NCBI RefSeq assembly: GCF_001458395.1
Contig: NZ_CYSR01000010.1
Span: 62,001 to 126,000 of the forward strand
Reading direction: 5' to 3'
Length of the DNA stretch: 64,000 bases
Source: Leisingera aquaemixtae
GTDB lineage: Bacteria; Pseudomonadota; Alphaproteobacteria; Rhodobacterales; Rhodobacteraceae
The position numbers and the translations under genes are program-made. This document shows, piece after piece, positions 45,112 to 52,724 of the stretch; positions within the stretch are counted from its first letter, which is position 1, and each line of letters starts with the position of its first letter. The notes beneath the pieces were generated by a model. It was not told the origin of the DNA. It worked only from the letters and a program-made list of their open reading frames with translations, and did no database searches.

Positions 45112-45999
45112 TCAGCGCTTGCCGTAATATAGGCCGACCACATGTTCGGCCTGGGCAAAGAACAGCCAGCGCGAGACCGCGACGCCTGCGAGATGCGACA
45201 GCACCGCGAGGGCTGCAAGCAGATGCTTGACCGCAAAGCCCTGCACCGGTGTCAGGATCAGCAGCAGAGGCAGCGCAAAACCGAGGACAAAGGCAATGAT
45301 CCGCAGCTTTTGCGCGTGCTTGCGGCCCACCACATGCACAAACTCCCGCAACAGATAGTTGGAACCGGTGTGCGGCGGCTCAAAGGCCCGCACAGCGCCG
45401 CGGCCGCCCAGGCCGGTGGCGGTGCCCAGATTGGTGCCGGAGGTTTCCAGCGCCCGGTCCCCTTTGGCCCAATAGGCCAGCTGCACCGCGCCTGCGATGG
45501 CCAGCAGCCAGGGTGCCAAATCTTCTGCCCCGGCCAGCAGCGCACCGCCAGCCAGGCTGAAGGACAGAAACACTGCGGGCGTCAGTTCCATGTTCCAGCG
45601 CGGGATGGCTTTAAGCTGGGTGTAGATCATTGAGGTGGTGAAGACGGTTGCGAGGCTCAGGCCCGCGCCGGTCCAGCCCAAAAGCGTCCAGTGGCTGTCC
45701 AGGAACACCGCGCCAAAAGCGTAGAGCGCCATGACGATCAGGGCAGCGACGGCGCAGACGCCCTCCCGCGACAGCCAGCTGGTTTTCCATTGCGTGAGGG
45801 CTCGCCAGGCCCGCTCCGGGCGGCCGAGGTGGAAGGTCGAGGCCAGCAGCCCGCCAACCGCGAGCGCATAGGCGATGGCGTAGAATACAAAGGCCACGGT
45901 GCCGGTCACCGCGGGCAGGCCGAGGCCCAGGAAGACCAGCAGTCCAAAGCCCAGGCCGGAGAATGTGGTGAACAGGATGACGGATGGTGCGGGATGCAT
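45112..45999 (-). CDS. soeC: Sulfite dehydrogenase membrane subunit SoeC (DmsC-like)
   Basis: Membrane anchor and quinone-reducing subunit (295 aa, eight or so transmembrane helices) of the DmsC/NrfD class. Helical segments: VILFTTFSGLGFGLLVFLGLGL, TVAFVFYAIAYALAVGGLLAS, the STFHLGRPERAWRALTQWKTSWLSREG loop, and C-terminal helices. The HLGRPERAWRA motif is characteristic of DmsC-like anchors. It starts in an ATGA overlap with soeB and is the last gene of the Soe set. Confidence 0.88.
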   Translation of the reverse strand: MHPAPSVILFTTFSGLGFGLLVFLGLGLPAVTGTVAFVFYAIAYALAVGGLLASTFHLGRPERAWRALTQWKTSWLSREGVCAVAALIVMALYAFGAVFLDSHWTLLGWTGAGLSLATVFTTSMIYTQLKAIPRWNMELTPAVFLSFSLAGGALLAGAEDLAPWLLAIAGAVQLAYWAKGDRALETSGTNLGTATGLGGRGAVRAFEPPHTGSNYLLREFVHVVGRKHAQKLRIIAFVLGFALPLLLILTPVQGFAVKHLLAALAVLSHLAGVAVSRWLFFAQAEHVVGLYYGKR

Positions 46000-46775
46000 C
46001 AGTTCGCCCCCCCCGAAGACTGGCCCGGAAGTTTGTCGAGTGCCTTGTCCAGCCATGCGAGGAAGCCTTGCGGCTCTTCGGCGACCGGTGCCAGCAGCGG
46101 GGCGAGGATATCGATCTGATCCTCGATCCGGTCTTTGGGCCGGGGCGGCAGGTATTTGTTCACCGGCTTGGTGCCCATTTCCGGCATCAGGTCCATGCCG
46201 CCGCGCTCCGCCACCAGTTTGGAGACATCGCTGTCCGGATCGCCCAGATCGCCAAAATGGCGCGCGCCTGCGGGACAGGTCCGCACGCAGGACGGGGTGC
46301 GGTCTATCTCCGGCAGGTTCTCATTATAGATCCGGTCCACGCAAAGGGTGCATTTCTTCATCACGCCCTCGGCCAGGTCCAGTTCGCGCGCGCCATAGGG
46401 GCAGGACCAGGCACACAGTCCGCAGCCGATGCAGTGGTCCTCGTTCACCAGAACGATGCCGTCCTCCACGCGCTTGTAGCTGGCACCGGTCGGACAGACA
46501 GTGACGCACGGCGCGTCCTCGCAGTGCAGGCAGGATTTGGGGAAGTGGATCAACTGCGCGTGGCCGTGCTCGGGCTGGACTTCATAGGAATGCACCCGGT
46601 TCAGAAAAGTCCCCGACGGATCGCCGCCGTAGGGCTCTTGATCCGACAGCGGAGCACCGTAGTTTTCCGTGTTCCAGCCTTTGCAGGAGATCACGCAGGC
46701 ATGGCAGCCGACGCAGGTGTCCAGGTCGATGACCAGGCCCATCTTGCGGTCTGTCTTGGCGGGAAGCTCAGTCAT
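45999..46775 (-). CDS. soeB: Sulfite dehydrogenase iron-sulfur subunit SoeB
   Basis: Electron-transfer subunit (258 aa) with four [4Fe-4S]-type cysteine groups: CVGCHACVISCKGW, CLHCEDAPCVTVCPTG, CIGCGLCAWSCPYG and CTLCVDRI...CVRTCPAG. It passes electrons from the molybdopterin subunit to the membrane anchor. There is no Tat signal, so the complex faces the cytoplasm as in known SoeABC. The ATG at 46775 follows GGAGGTGCCCGGA. Two AT-rich hairpins lie between soeA and this gene. Confidence 0.92.
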   Translation of the reverse strand: MTELPAKTDRKMGLVIDLDTCVGCHACVISCKGWNTENYGAPLSDQEPYGGDPSGTFLNRVHSYEVQPEHGHAQLIHFPKSCLHCEDAPCVTVCPTGASYKRVEDGIVLVNEDHCIGCGLCAWSCPYGARELDLAEGVMKKCTLCVDRIYNENLPEIDRTPSCVRTCPAGARHFGDLGDPDSDVSKLVAERGGMDLMPEMGTKPVNKYLPPRPKDRIEDQIDILAPLLAPVAEEPQGFLAWLDKALDKLPGQSSGGAN

Positions 46776-46804
46776 TCCGGGCACCTCCGTTGCGGGGTTG
46801 CGGA

Positions 46805-46853
46805 CCAAGACTTTTCAGAAAAGTCTTGGCAAAATTTTTCGCAAAAATTTTGC
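46805..46853. promoter_or_regulatory. Two tandem AT-rich hairpins between soeA and soeB
   Basis: Hairpin 1: CCAAGACTTTT/AAAAGTCTTGG (46805-46829, CAG loop). Hairpin 2: GCAAAATTTTT/AAAAATTTTGC (46829-46853, CGC loop). Each stem is 11 bp and perfect, and they abut. They fill most of the 82-bp gap inside the operon and could attenuate, process or stabilise the transcript. Confidence 0.75.
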
Positions 46854-46857
46854 ACTG

Positions 46858-49680
46858 TCATTTGCCGACCTTCCATTTCAGTTCTTCCGGGCCGGTGCCG
46901 ACGGGCGACTGCTGCGCCGGGAAGGCTGGCTGGCTTTCCTGCAGGCCGTCCGGGGCGGCGGCCTTTTCGATTTTGACCTTGAGGTCGAACCAGGCCGCCT
47001 GGCCGGTGATGGGATCGGAGTTGGCCCACCGCATACCGTCGCCTTTGGGCGGCAGCAGCTCGTGGATCAGATGGTTCAAAAGAAAACCCTTGGTGGCCTC
47101 GGGCGCGTCCTGTTCCAGCGCCCAGGCGCCCTTGCGCTTGCCGATGGCATTCCAGGTCCAGACAGTGTTTTCGTTCAGCGCCGCCATTTCCATCACCGGC
47201 ACGGTGATCGACCCGTGCGGCGACGAAACCTTGGCCCAGTCGCCGTCTTGCAGCCCGTGCTCGCGCATCAGCCTCGTCGGGACATAAAGCGGATTACGGC
47301 CGTGCAGCTGGCGCAGCCAGGCGTTCTGGGTGCCCCAGGAGTGATACATCGCCATCGGCCGCTGGGTCAGCGCGTTGACGGTGAAGCCCTCATTGCCCTG
47401 CTGATCCGTCTCATACCAGATCGGCAGCGGGTCCATCACCGCCTTCAGCCGCTGGCGCAGGTGATCCGGCGGCTGGCGGTTGCCGTGGCCTTCGGCGGCC
47501 AGCTGGAACTTGCGCATCGGCTCCACATAGAGCTGGAACAGATAGGGCTGCGGGCTGTCATAAATCCCCATGCCCACCGCCCAGTCCTGATAGGCCGCAT
47601 TCCAGGGTTTGTAGTAATCCGCGCCTTGCGGGATGTGCGCCACGTAAAAGCCGCCGTTTTCGATGTAGCGGTTCAGCTGATCCGGGTTCACCTCGCCGCG
47701 GCCTTCCTTGTCGCCGTTCTCCCCGCGGAAGCCTGCGAGCGGCCCGATGCCGGGTTTGCGTTCGTGGTTGACGATATAGTCGGCGTAATCCTTCCACTTG
47801 GGGCTGCCATCGGCGTTGGTGAATCCCGGCAGGCTCATCCGGTTGGCCAGCTCGATCAGCACCGACTGGAAGCCGCGCACATCGCGGTCGGGCTCAATCA
47901 CCGGCCAGCGGATCGCATCGGCCGCCGCATCCGCCTCGCAGATCGGACGGTCCAGCAGCGAAATGCAATCGTGGCGTTCCAGATAGGTGGTGTCGGGCAG
48001 GATCAGGTCCGCATAGGCCACCATCTCCGACGAATAGGCGTCGGAATAGATGATGTGCGGGATCATATAGCCGCCGTCGTCGTTGCGGGCGCTCAGCATC
48101 TCCATCACGCCCTTGGTGTTCATGGAAGAGTTCCACGACATGTTGGCCATGTACATGAACAAGGTGTCGATCTTGTAGGGATCGCCCGCATGGGCGTTGG
48201 AGATCACCATGTGCATCAGCCCGTGGGCCGACATCGGGTTTTCCCAGGTGAACGCCTTGTCGATGCGCTGGGGATTGCCGTTTTCGTCCAGCAGCAGATC
48301 GTCGGGGCCGCGCGGGAAGCCGAGGTGCGGTCCATCCAGAGGGCGGCCGGGACGGCGGTCGCCGTGCGGGGTAGGGTGCGCCTCGACGGGTTTGGGGTAG
48401 GGCGGCTTGAAACGGAAGCCGCCGGGCACCTCCACGGTGCCCAGAAGGATCTGCAGCACATGCAGCGCGCGGCAGGTCTGGAAGCCGTTGGCATGCGCCG
48501 ACACCCCGCGCATCGCGTGCATCGACACCGGGCGGCCGGTCATCTTGCTGTGGGTTTCACCGCGGAAGTCGGTCCATTCCACATCCAGCTCAAACGCCTC
48601 GTCAAAGGCGACGCGGGCCAGCTCGCCGGCAATGGCGCGGATGCGCGTGGCCGGGATGCCGCATTTGTCCGCAATCGCCTCTGGCGCGTAGTCCGGCGAC
48701 AGATAGCGCTCCGCCATCAGGTGGAAGACAGGGCGGTGGGTGACGCCGTCCCGTTCGTAAACCGCTGTCAGGTCCGGGCGCACGCCGGGCTGGTCGAAGG
48801 GGGTGAGCTTGCCGGTGTTGCGGTCGATCACCAGCATTTTGCCGTCATCATCGCGCAGGAACAGGCCGTTGTCCGGGCCTTCGGCGGCGTTGATCAGCAC
48901 CGGCGCGTTGGTGTAGCGGCTGAGATAATCGAGGTCGATCTTCCCCGCCTTCATCAGCACGTGGACCAGCGACAGGATGAACAGCCCGTCGGTGCCGGGT
49001 GTGATGCCGACCCAGTCATCCGCCACCGCGTTATAGCCGGAGCGGATCGGGTTCACGCCGATCACCCGCGCGCCGCGCTTCTTGATCTTGCCGATGCCCA
49101 TCTTGATCGGGTTGGAGTCATGGTCCTCGGCGACGCCGAACAGCATGAACAGCTTGGTGTGCTCCCAGTCGGGCTGGCCGAATTCCCAGAACGCTCCGCC
49201 CATCGTGTAGATGCCGGCGGTCGCCATGTTGACCGAGCAGAAGCCGCCGTGCGCGGCGTAGTTCGGGGTGCCGAAGTTCTGGGCCCAGAAGCTTGTGAAG
49301 CTCTGGCTCTGGTCGCGCCCGGTGAAGAAGGCCAGTTTCTGCGGCGCGGTCTCGTGCAGCTCGTTCAGCCATCCGACGGCGGTGCTGATCGCTTCGTCCC
49401 AGGAAATCTCCCGGAACTCGCCCGATCCGCGCGGCCCCACCCGCTTGAGCGGGGCGCGCAGCCGCGACGGGGCGTTCACCTGCATGATCCCCGCAGACCC
49501 CTTGGCGCACAGAACACCCTTGTTCACCGGGTGGTCGCGGTTGCCCTCGATATAGGCGACCTTACCGTCCTTCATGTGCACGTTGATGCCGCAGCGGCAG
49601 GCGCACATGTAGCAGGTGGTTTTCCGCACCTCGTCGGATACAGGGGGGGACGTGTCCACCCGGGGTTGCTGGAATTTCAT
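46858..49680 (-). CDS. soeA: Sulfite dehydrogenase molybdopterin subunit SoeA
   Basis: Catalytic subunit (940 aa) of the DMSO-reductase family, oxidising sulfite to sulfate. The N-terminal 4Fe-4S motif is C23-x2-C26-x3-C30-x27-C58. Mo-bisMGD segments include FTGRDQSQSFTSFWAQNFGTPNYAAHGGFCSVNMATAG and MRGVSAHANGF. It lacks a twin-arginine leader (it starts MKFQQPRVDTSP), consistent with a cytoplasmic enzyme like SoeABC of Allochromatium. Position beside xsc supports removal of taurine-derived sulfite. Thiosulfate or other Mo substrates are less likely. Confidence 0.9.
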   Translation of the reverse strand: MKFQQPRVDTSPPVSDEVRKTTCYMCACRCGINVHMKDGKVAYIEGNRDHPVNKGVLCAKGSAGIMQVNAPSRLRAPLKRVGPRGSGEFREISWDEAISTAVGWLNELHETAPQKLAFFTGRDQSQSFTSFWAQNFGTPNYAAHGGFCSVNMATAGIYTMGGAFWEFGQPDWEHTKLFMLFGVAEDHDSNPIKMGIGKIKKRGARVIGVNPIRSGYNAVADDWVGITPGTDGLFILSLVHVLMKAGKIDLDYLSRYTNAPVLINAAEGPDNGLFLRDDDGKMLVIDRNTGKLTPFDQPGVRPDLTAVYERDGVTHRPVFHLMAERYLSPDYAPEAIADKCGIPATRIRAIAGELARVAFDEAFELDVEWTDFRGETHSKMTGRPVSMHAMRGVSAHANGFQTCRALHVLQILLGTVEVPGGFRFKPPYPKPVEAHPTPHGDRRPGRPLDGPHLGFPRGPDDLLLDENGNPQRIDKAFTWENPMSAHGLMHMVISNAHAGDPYKIDTLFMYMANMSWNSSMNTKGVMEMLSARNDDGGYMIPHIIYSDAYSSEMVAYADLILPDTTYLERHDCISLLDRPICEADAAADAIRWPVIEPDRDVRGFQSVLIELANRMSLPGFTNADGSPKWKDYADYIVNHERKPGIGPLAGFRGENGDKEGRGEVNPDQLNRYIENGGFYVAHIPQGADYYKPWNAAYQDWAVGMGIYDSPQPYLFQLYVEPMRKFQLAAEGHGNRQPPDHLRQRLKAVMDPLPIWYETDQQGNEGFTVNALTQRPMAMYHSWGTQNAWLRQLHGRNPLYVPTRLMREHGLQDGDWAKVSSPHGSITVPVMEMAALNENTVWTWNAIGKRKGAWALEQDAPEATKGFLLNHLIHELLPPKGDGMRWANSDPITGQAAWFDLKVKIEKAAAPDGLQESQPAFPAQQSPVGTGPEELKWKVGK

Positions 49681-49705
49681 CTGGCCTCCCTTCTGGTCTC
49701 CCCGA

Positions 49706-50737
49706 TCAGGTCAACAGCTCAATCCCCGCCAGGATCAGCCCGGCAATGAACAGAGTTTCGACGATGATCAGGGCAATGGCCGCGCCTCCTACGGCCAGGA
49801 CCTGTTTCAGATTTGTCTTCATTCCCACCGCGGCAATCGCGGTGAGCAGCAGCCAGCGCGAAGCCTGGCTGAGGAATTCGGTAAGGGCCGGCGGGATCAG
49901 GCCAAAGGAGTTAATCCCGGCCAGCACCAGAAAGGCTATCACAAAGCCCGGCAGGATTGGCGGCCGCTTGCCGTCGCCGGGCAGCTCGGCAAAGGAGCGG
50001 ATCATCAGCGAGGCCGCCAGCACGATAGGGGCCAGCATGGCCACCCGCATCAGCTTGACCAGGGTGGCGGTGTCGCCGGTCTGCTCGGAGATTGAGAAGC
50101 CCGCGCCGACCACCTGCGCCACGTCGTGAATGGTGCCGCCCAGGAACACCCCGGCCTGAAGGGAGTTCAGCTCCAGCACATTCACCAGGATCGGATAGGC
50201 GATCATCGCCACCGTCGACAGCACCGTCACGCCCATCACCGTGAAGATCAGCCGCTCCTCGGAGCGGTCGTCACGGGGCAGGATGGCACTGATGGCCATC
50301 GCCGCCGACGCCCCGCAGATTGCCACGGAGCCTGCGGTCAGAAGCGCAAAGCGCCACTTGTGGCCAAAGAACCGCGCCACGGCGAGGCCGAAGGCAATGG
50401 TGGCGATCACGCCGCCAACAACCAGCGCGATCAGGTCCCAGCCAAGCCCCATCATCAGCACCATCGACACCCGCACCCCCAGCAAGGCCACCCCCAGCCG
50501 CAGCAGGGAGCGGGCGGAAAAGGCGATGCCCGGCACGGCCTTGCCCTCTTCGCCCAGAAAGCTGACGGCTATCCCCAGCAGCAGCGCAAGCAGCATGGCA
50601 GGGGTTGCGTAATGCTCGGCAAGGAACTGTGCGGTGATGGCGACCAGGACCGAAACCGCCACGCCCGGCAGCAGCCGGCGCAGCTTGTCTTGCAACTCAC
50701 CCGATTGCAGCGAAGAGATGGGTGTCAGGATGGACAT
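49706..50737 (-). CDS. YeiH family putative sulfate/sulfite exporter
   Basis: Integral membrane protein (343 aa, about ten helices) of the UPF0324/YeiH family: PGVAVSVLVAITAQFLAEHYATPAMLLALLLGIAVSFLGEEGK, LLRLGVALLGVRVSM, AGSVAICGASAAMAISAIL and FLGGTIHDVAQVVGAGFSIS. The family is annotated as a putative sulfate exporter and is often near taurine or sulfonate genes. Its location between soeA and ackA makes export of sulfate or sulfite from sulfonate breakdown the most sensible role; not proven. Confidence 0.85.
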   Translation of the reverse strand: MSILTPISSLQSGELQDKLRRLLPGVAVSVLVAITAQFLAEHYATPAMLLALLLGIAVSFLGEEGKAVPGIAFSARSLLRLGVALLGVRVSMVLMMGLGWDLIALVVGGVIATIAFGLAVARFFGHKWRFALLTAGSVAICGASAAMAISAILPRDDRSEERLIFTVMGVTVLSTVAMIAYPILVNVLELNSLQAGVFLGGTIHDVAQVVGAGFSISEQTGDTATLVKLMRVAMLAPIVLAASLMIRSFAELPGDGKRPPILPGFVIAFLVLAGINSFGLIPPALTEFLSQASRWLLLTAIAAVGMKTNLKQVLAVGGAAIALIIVETLFIAGLILAGIELLT

Positions 50738-50869
50738 GGAAGGAAACCTTGGGCATGTGGTGGAGGATGGGCTGCTGGAGACGGGGGCCGGTCGGCTGCG
50801 GGTGTATTCAGTCTGTCGCGCTGCACCTGGGATAGTTTTCCAAATCAGGCGCAAATGGAAGGAAAATGT

Positions 50870-51958
50870 TTACTCCAGGTGGAGCAGTTTTCCTGTATGC
50901 AGGGCGATCTGCCGCTCTTCATCTGCCGGAATGACATGGACGGCGCTTTCCGGCACTCCCGTCCAGGACAGCCGCTGCAAGACCCTGGTGCGGATGGCTT
51001 CGGAGTTTTCGCCAATGCCGCCGGTAAAGGCGATGGCGTCGATGCCTTCCATCGCAGCAATCATCGAGCCTGCGTGGCGCGCGCACCAATAGCAGAAATG
51101 CTCGACCGCAAAGCTGGCAGCTTCGCCGCCGTCCTCCAGCAGCGCACGCATGTCGTTGGAGAGGCCGGATAGGCCAAGCAGACCGGACTGCTGTTGCAAG
51201 TCCCTGCGCACCTCGGCAATGCTGGTTTGCTCTGCCCGGTCCAGCACGGCGCCGGCGTCAATGCTTCCGGACCGTGTGCCCATCGTCAGCCCCTCCAGCG
51301 GAGAATAGCCCATTGTGGTTGCAACGCTTTGGCCATCGGCAATGGCGCACAGGCTGGCGCCGTTGCCGAGATGGCACGCCAGCAGCCGGGGCGGCGGCGC
51401 TGTGCCGGTGGTGTCCGCCAGCCGGCGCAGCAAAGCCTCGTAGCTGAGGCCGTGAAACCCATAGCGGCGGATCCCGGCCTGCTGCCAGGACTGCGGCACG
51501 GCGTAGCGGACGGCGGTCTCCGGGTTGGTTGCGTGGAACGCGGTGTCGAAACAGGCAACCTGCGGCAGGTCCGGCAGCAGGTCCGTCAGCGTGCGTATTG
51601 CCGCTGCATTGTGCGGGTTATGCAGCGGTGCCAGCGGGCTGCAGGCGTCGATCCGGTCCAGCAGCGCCGCTGTCACACGCTCCGGACGCGTCAGGCTTGC
51701 GCCTCCGTGGACAACGCGGTGGCCTGCTGCGTCGAAACCGGCAGCGGGATAGCCCTGGGCGGCGAGCCCCTCAAGAAGCCGTTCGAATGCGTCTGCGTGG
51801 TCTGCAAGAGCGGCAGGCTGGCGGCTGCCGCCGATCCGCAGCTCGCCGCTGTCACCGATGCCCGCTGCTTCGGCCGTCAGCAGCGATTTCAGCCTCTCGC
51901 CAAAGACGGCCAGCTTGATCGAGGAGGAACCTGCGTTCACGATAAGTATCCGGGACAT
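50870..51958 (-). CDS. ackA: Acetate kinase
   Basis: Acetyl phosphate plus ADP gives acetate plus ATP (362 aa, shorter than the usual 400). It has VNAGSSSIKLAVF at the N-terminus, GHRVVHGG near 80-87, VACFDTAFH, RYGFHGLSYEALL, LLACHLGNGASL and FTGGIGENSEAIR. It fits with Xsc, which makes acetyl phosphate. No phosphotransacetylase is in the cluster, where pta is the common roseobacter partner of xsc. The ATG at 51958 follows GAGGTGAATAAG. Confidence 0.92.
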   Translation of the reverse strand: MSRILIVNAGSSSIKLAVFGERLKSLLTAEAAGIGDSGELRIGGSRQPAALADHADAFERLLEGLAAQGYPAAGFDAAGHRVVHGGASLTRPERVTAALLDRIDACSPLAPLHNPHNAAAIRTLTDLLPDLPQVACFDTAFHATNPETAVRYAVPQSWQQAGIRRYGFHGLSYEALLRRLADTTGTAPPPRLLACHLGNGASLCAIADGQSVATTMGYSPLEGLTMGTRSGSIDAGAVLDRAEQTSIAEVRRDLQQQSGLLGLSGLSNDMRALLEDGGEAASFAVEHFCYWCARHAGSMIAAMEGIDAIAFTGGIGENSEAIRTRVLQRLSWTGVPESAVHVIPADEERQIALHTGKLLHLE

Positions 51959-51972
51959 CTTATTCACCTCGT

Positions 51973-52719
51973 TCAGACGGCAAGCTTAGCGATATTGATC
52001 AGCGACAGCGCGGTCAGCATCAGCATAACCGCGCGGCGGAACAGGCTTTGAGAGACCGCCTGGAAACCGCGGGACCCGGCCCAGATGCCGAGGCCCAGAA
52101 TGGGAAAGGCCAGCAGAATGCCGGTCAGGGTTTCCGGCCCCACCAGCCCGTTTGCGGCCATCACCGGCAGCGCCATCACGTCGATGCCAGTCAGGAACAC
52201 GATCATGGTGGCGCGGAACACCGCGGGCGGCACCGGCTGCGCGGTCAGGAAGGCCGCGACCGGCAGGCCGCCGACACCGGCGCTGTTGGCGATGCCTGCG
52301 ATGGCGCCCACGCCCAGATTGCCGTTGCGCCCCACCGGGCGCGCCAGTTGCCAGCCGCTCAGCAGCACCAGGCTCAGCCCCAGGATCAGGCTGGAAACCG
52401 CCAGCCGCGCCTCCTGTTCGCCCAGCCGTGCCATGATGGCGATGGCGGGAACGGTGGCGACTGCGGCCCCGCCCAGCAGGGCAATCGCCCGGGGCCAGTC
52501 GATATGCGGGCGGATGCCCCGCGCCTGAAAGGCGGTCATGGCGATTTCGCAGGAAAACACCACCGGGATCAGCGGCAGCGGGTTGGTGGTCAGCGCCGCC
52601 AGGATGATGAAGATCGCGGAGAACCCGAAGCCGGAAAAGCCCCGGATCAAGGCCGCCGCGAACAACGCGGCGGCCAAGTAGGCCCCCTGGCCCGGAGAGA
52701 GGTCAAAGGGCAGGGGCAC
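51973..52719 (-). CDS. TauE/SafE family sulfite exporter
   Basis: Eight-TM permease (248 aa) of the TauE/SafE (TSUP) family, related to exporters of sulfite or sulfoacetate produced from taurine. Segments: AAALFAAALIRGFSGFGFSAIFIILAAL, ARLAVSSLILGLSLVLLSGWQL and GAIAGIANSAGVGGLPVAAFLTAQPV (second family repeat). It uses a GTG start, 5 bp after the xsc stop, so it is cotranscribed with xsc. Function as the sulfite exporter is inferred from family and position. Confidence 0.87.
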   Translation of the reverse strand: MPLPFDLSPGQGAYLAAALFAAALIRGFSGFGFSAIFIILAALTTNPLPLIPVVFSCEIAMTAFQARGIRPHIDWPRAIALLGGAAVATVPAIAIMARLGEQEARLAVSSLILGLSLVLLSGWQLARPVGRNGNLGVGAIAGIANSAGVGGLPVAAFLTAQPVPPAVFRATMIVFLTGIDVMALPVMAANGLVGPETLTGILLAFPILGLGIWAGSRGFQAVSQSLFRRAVMLMLTALSLINIAKLAV

Positions 52720-52724
52720 GTGCG

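Noticed and set aside
46669-49749. A 1026-codon open frame on the plus strand across soeA
   Set aside because: It mirrors the clearly real soeA gene. Its translation is rich in His, Arg and Gly without domains, as expected from an antisense frame of high-GC coding DNA.
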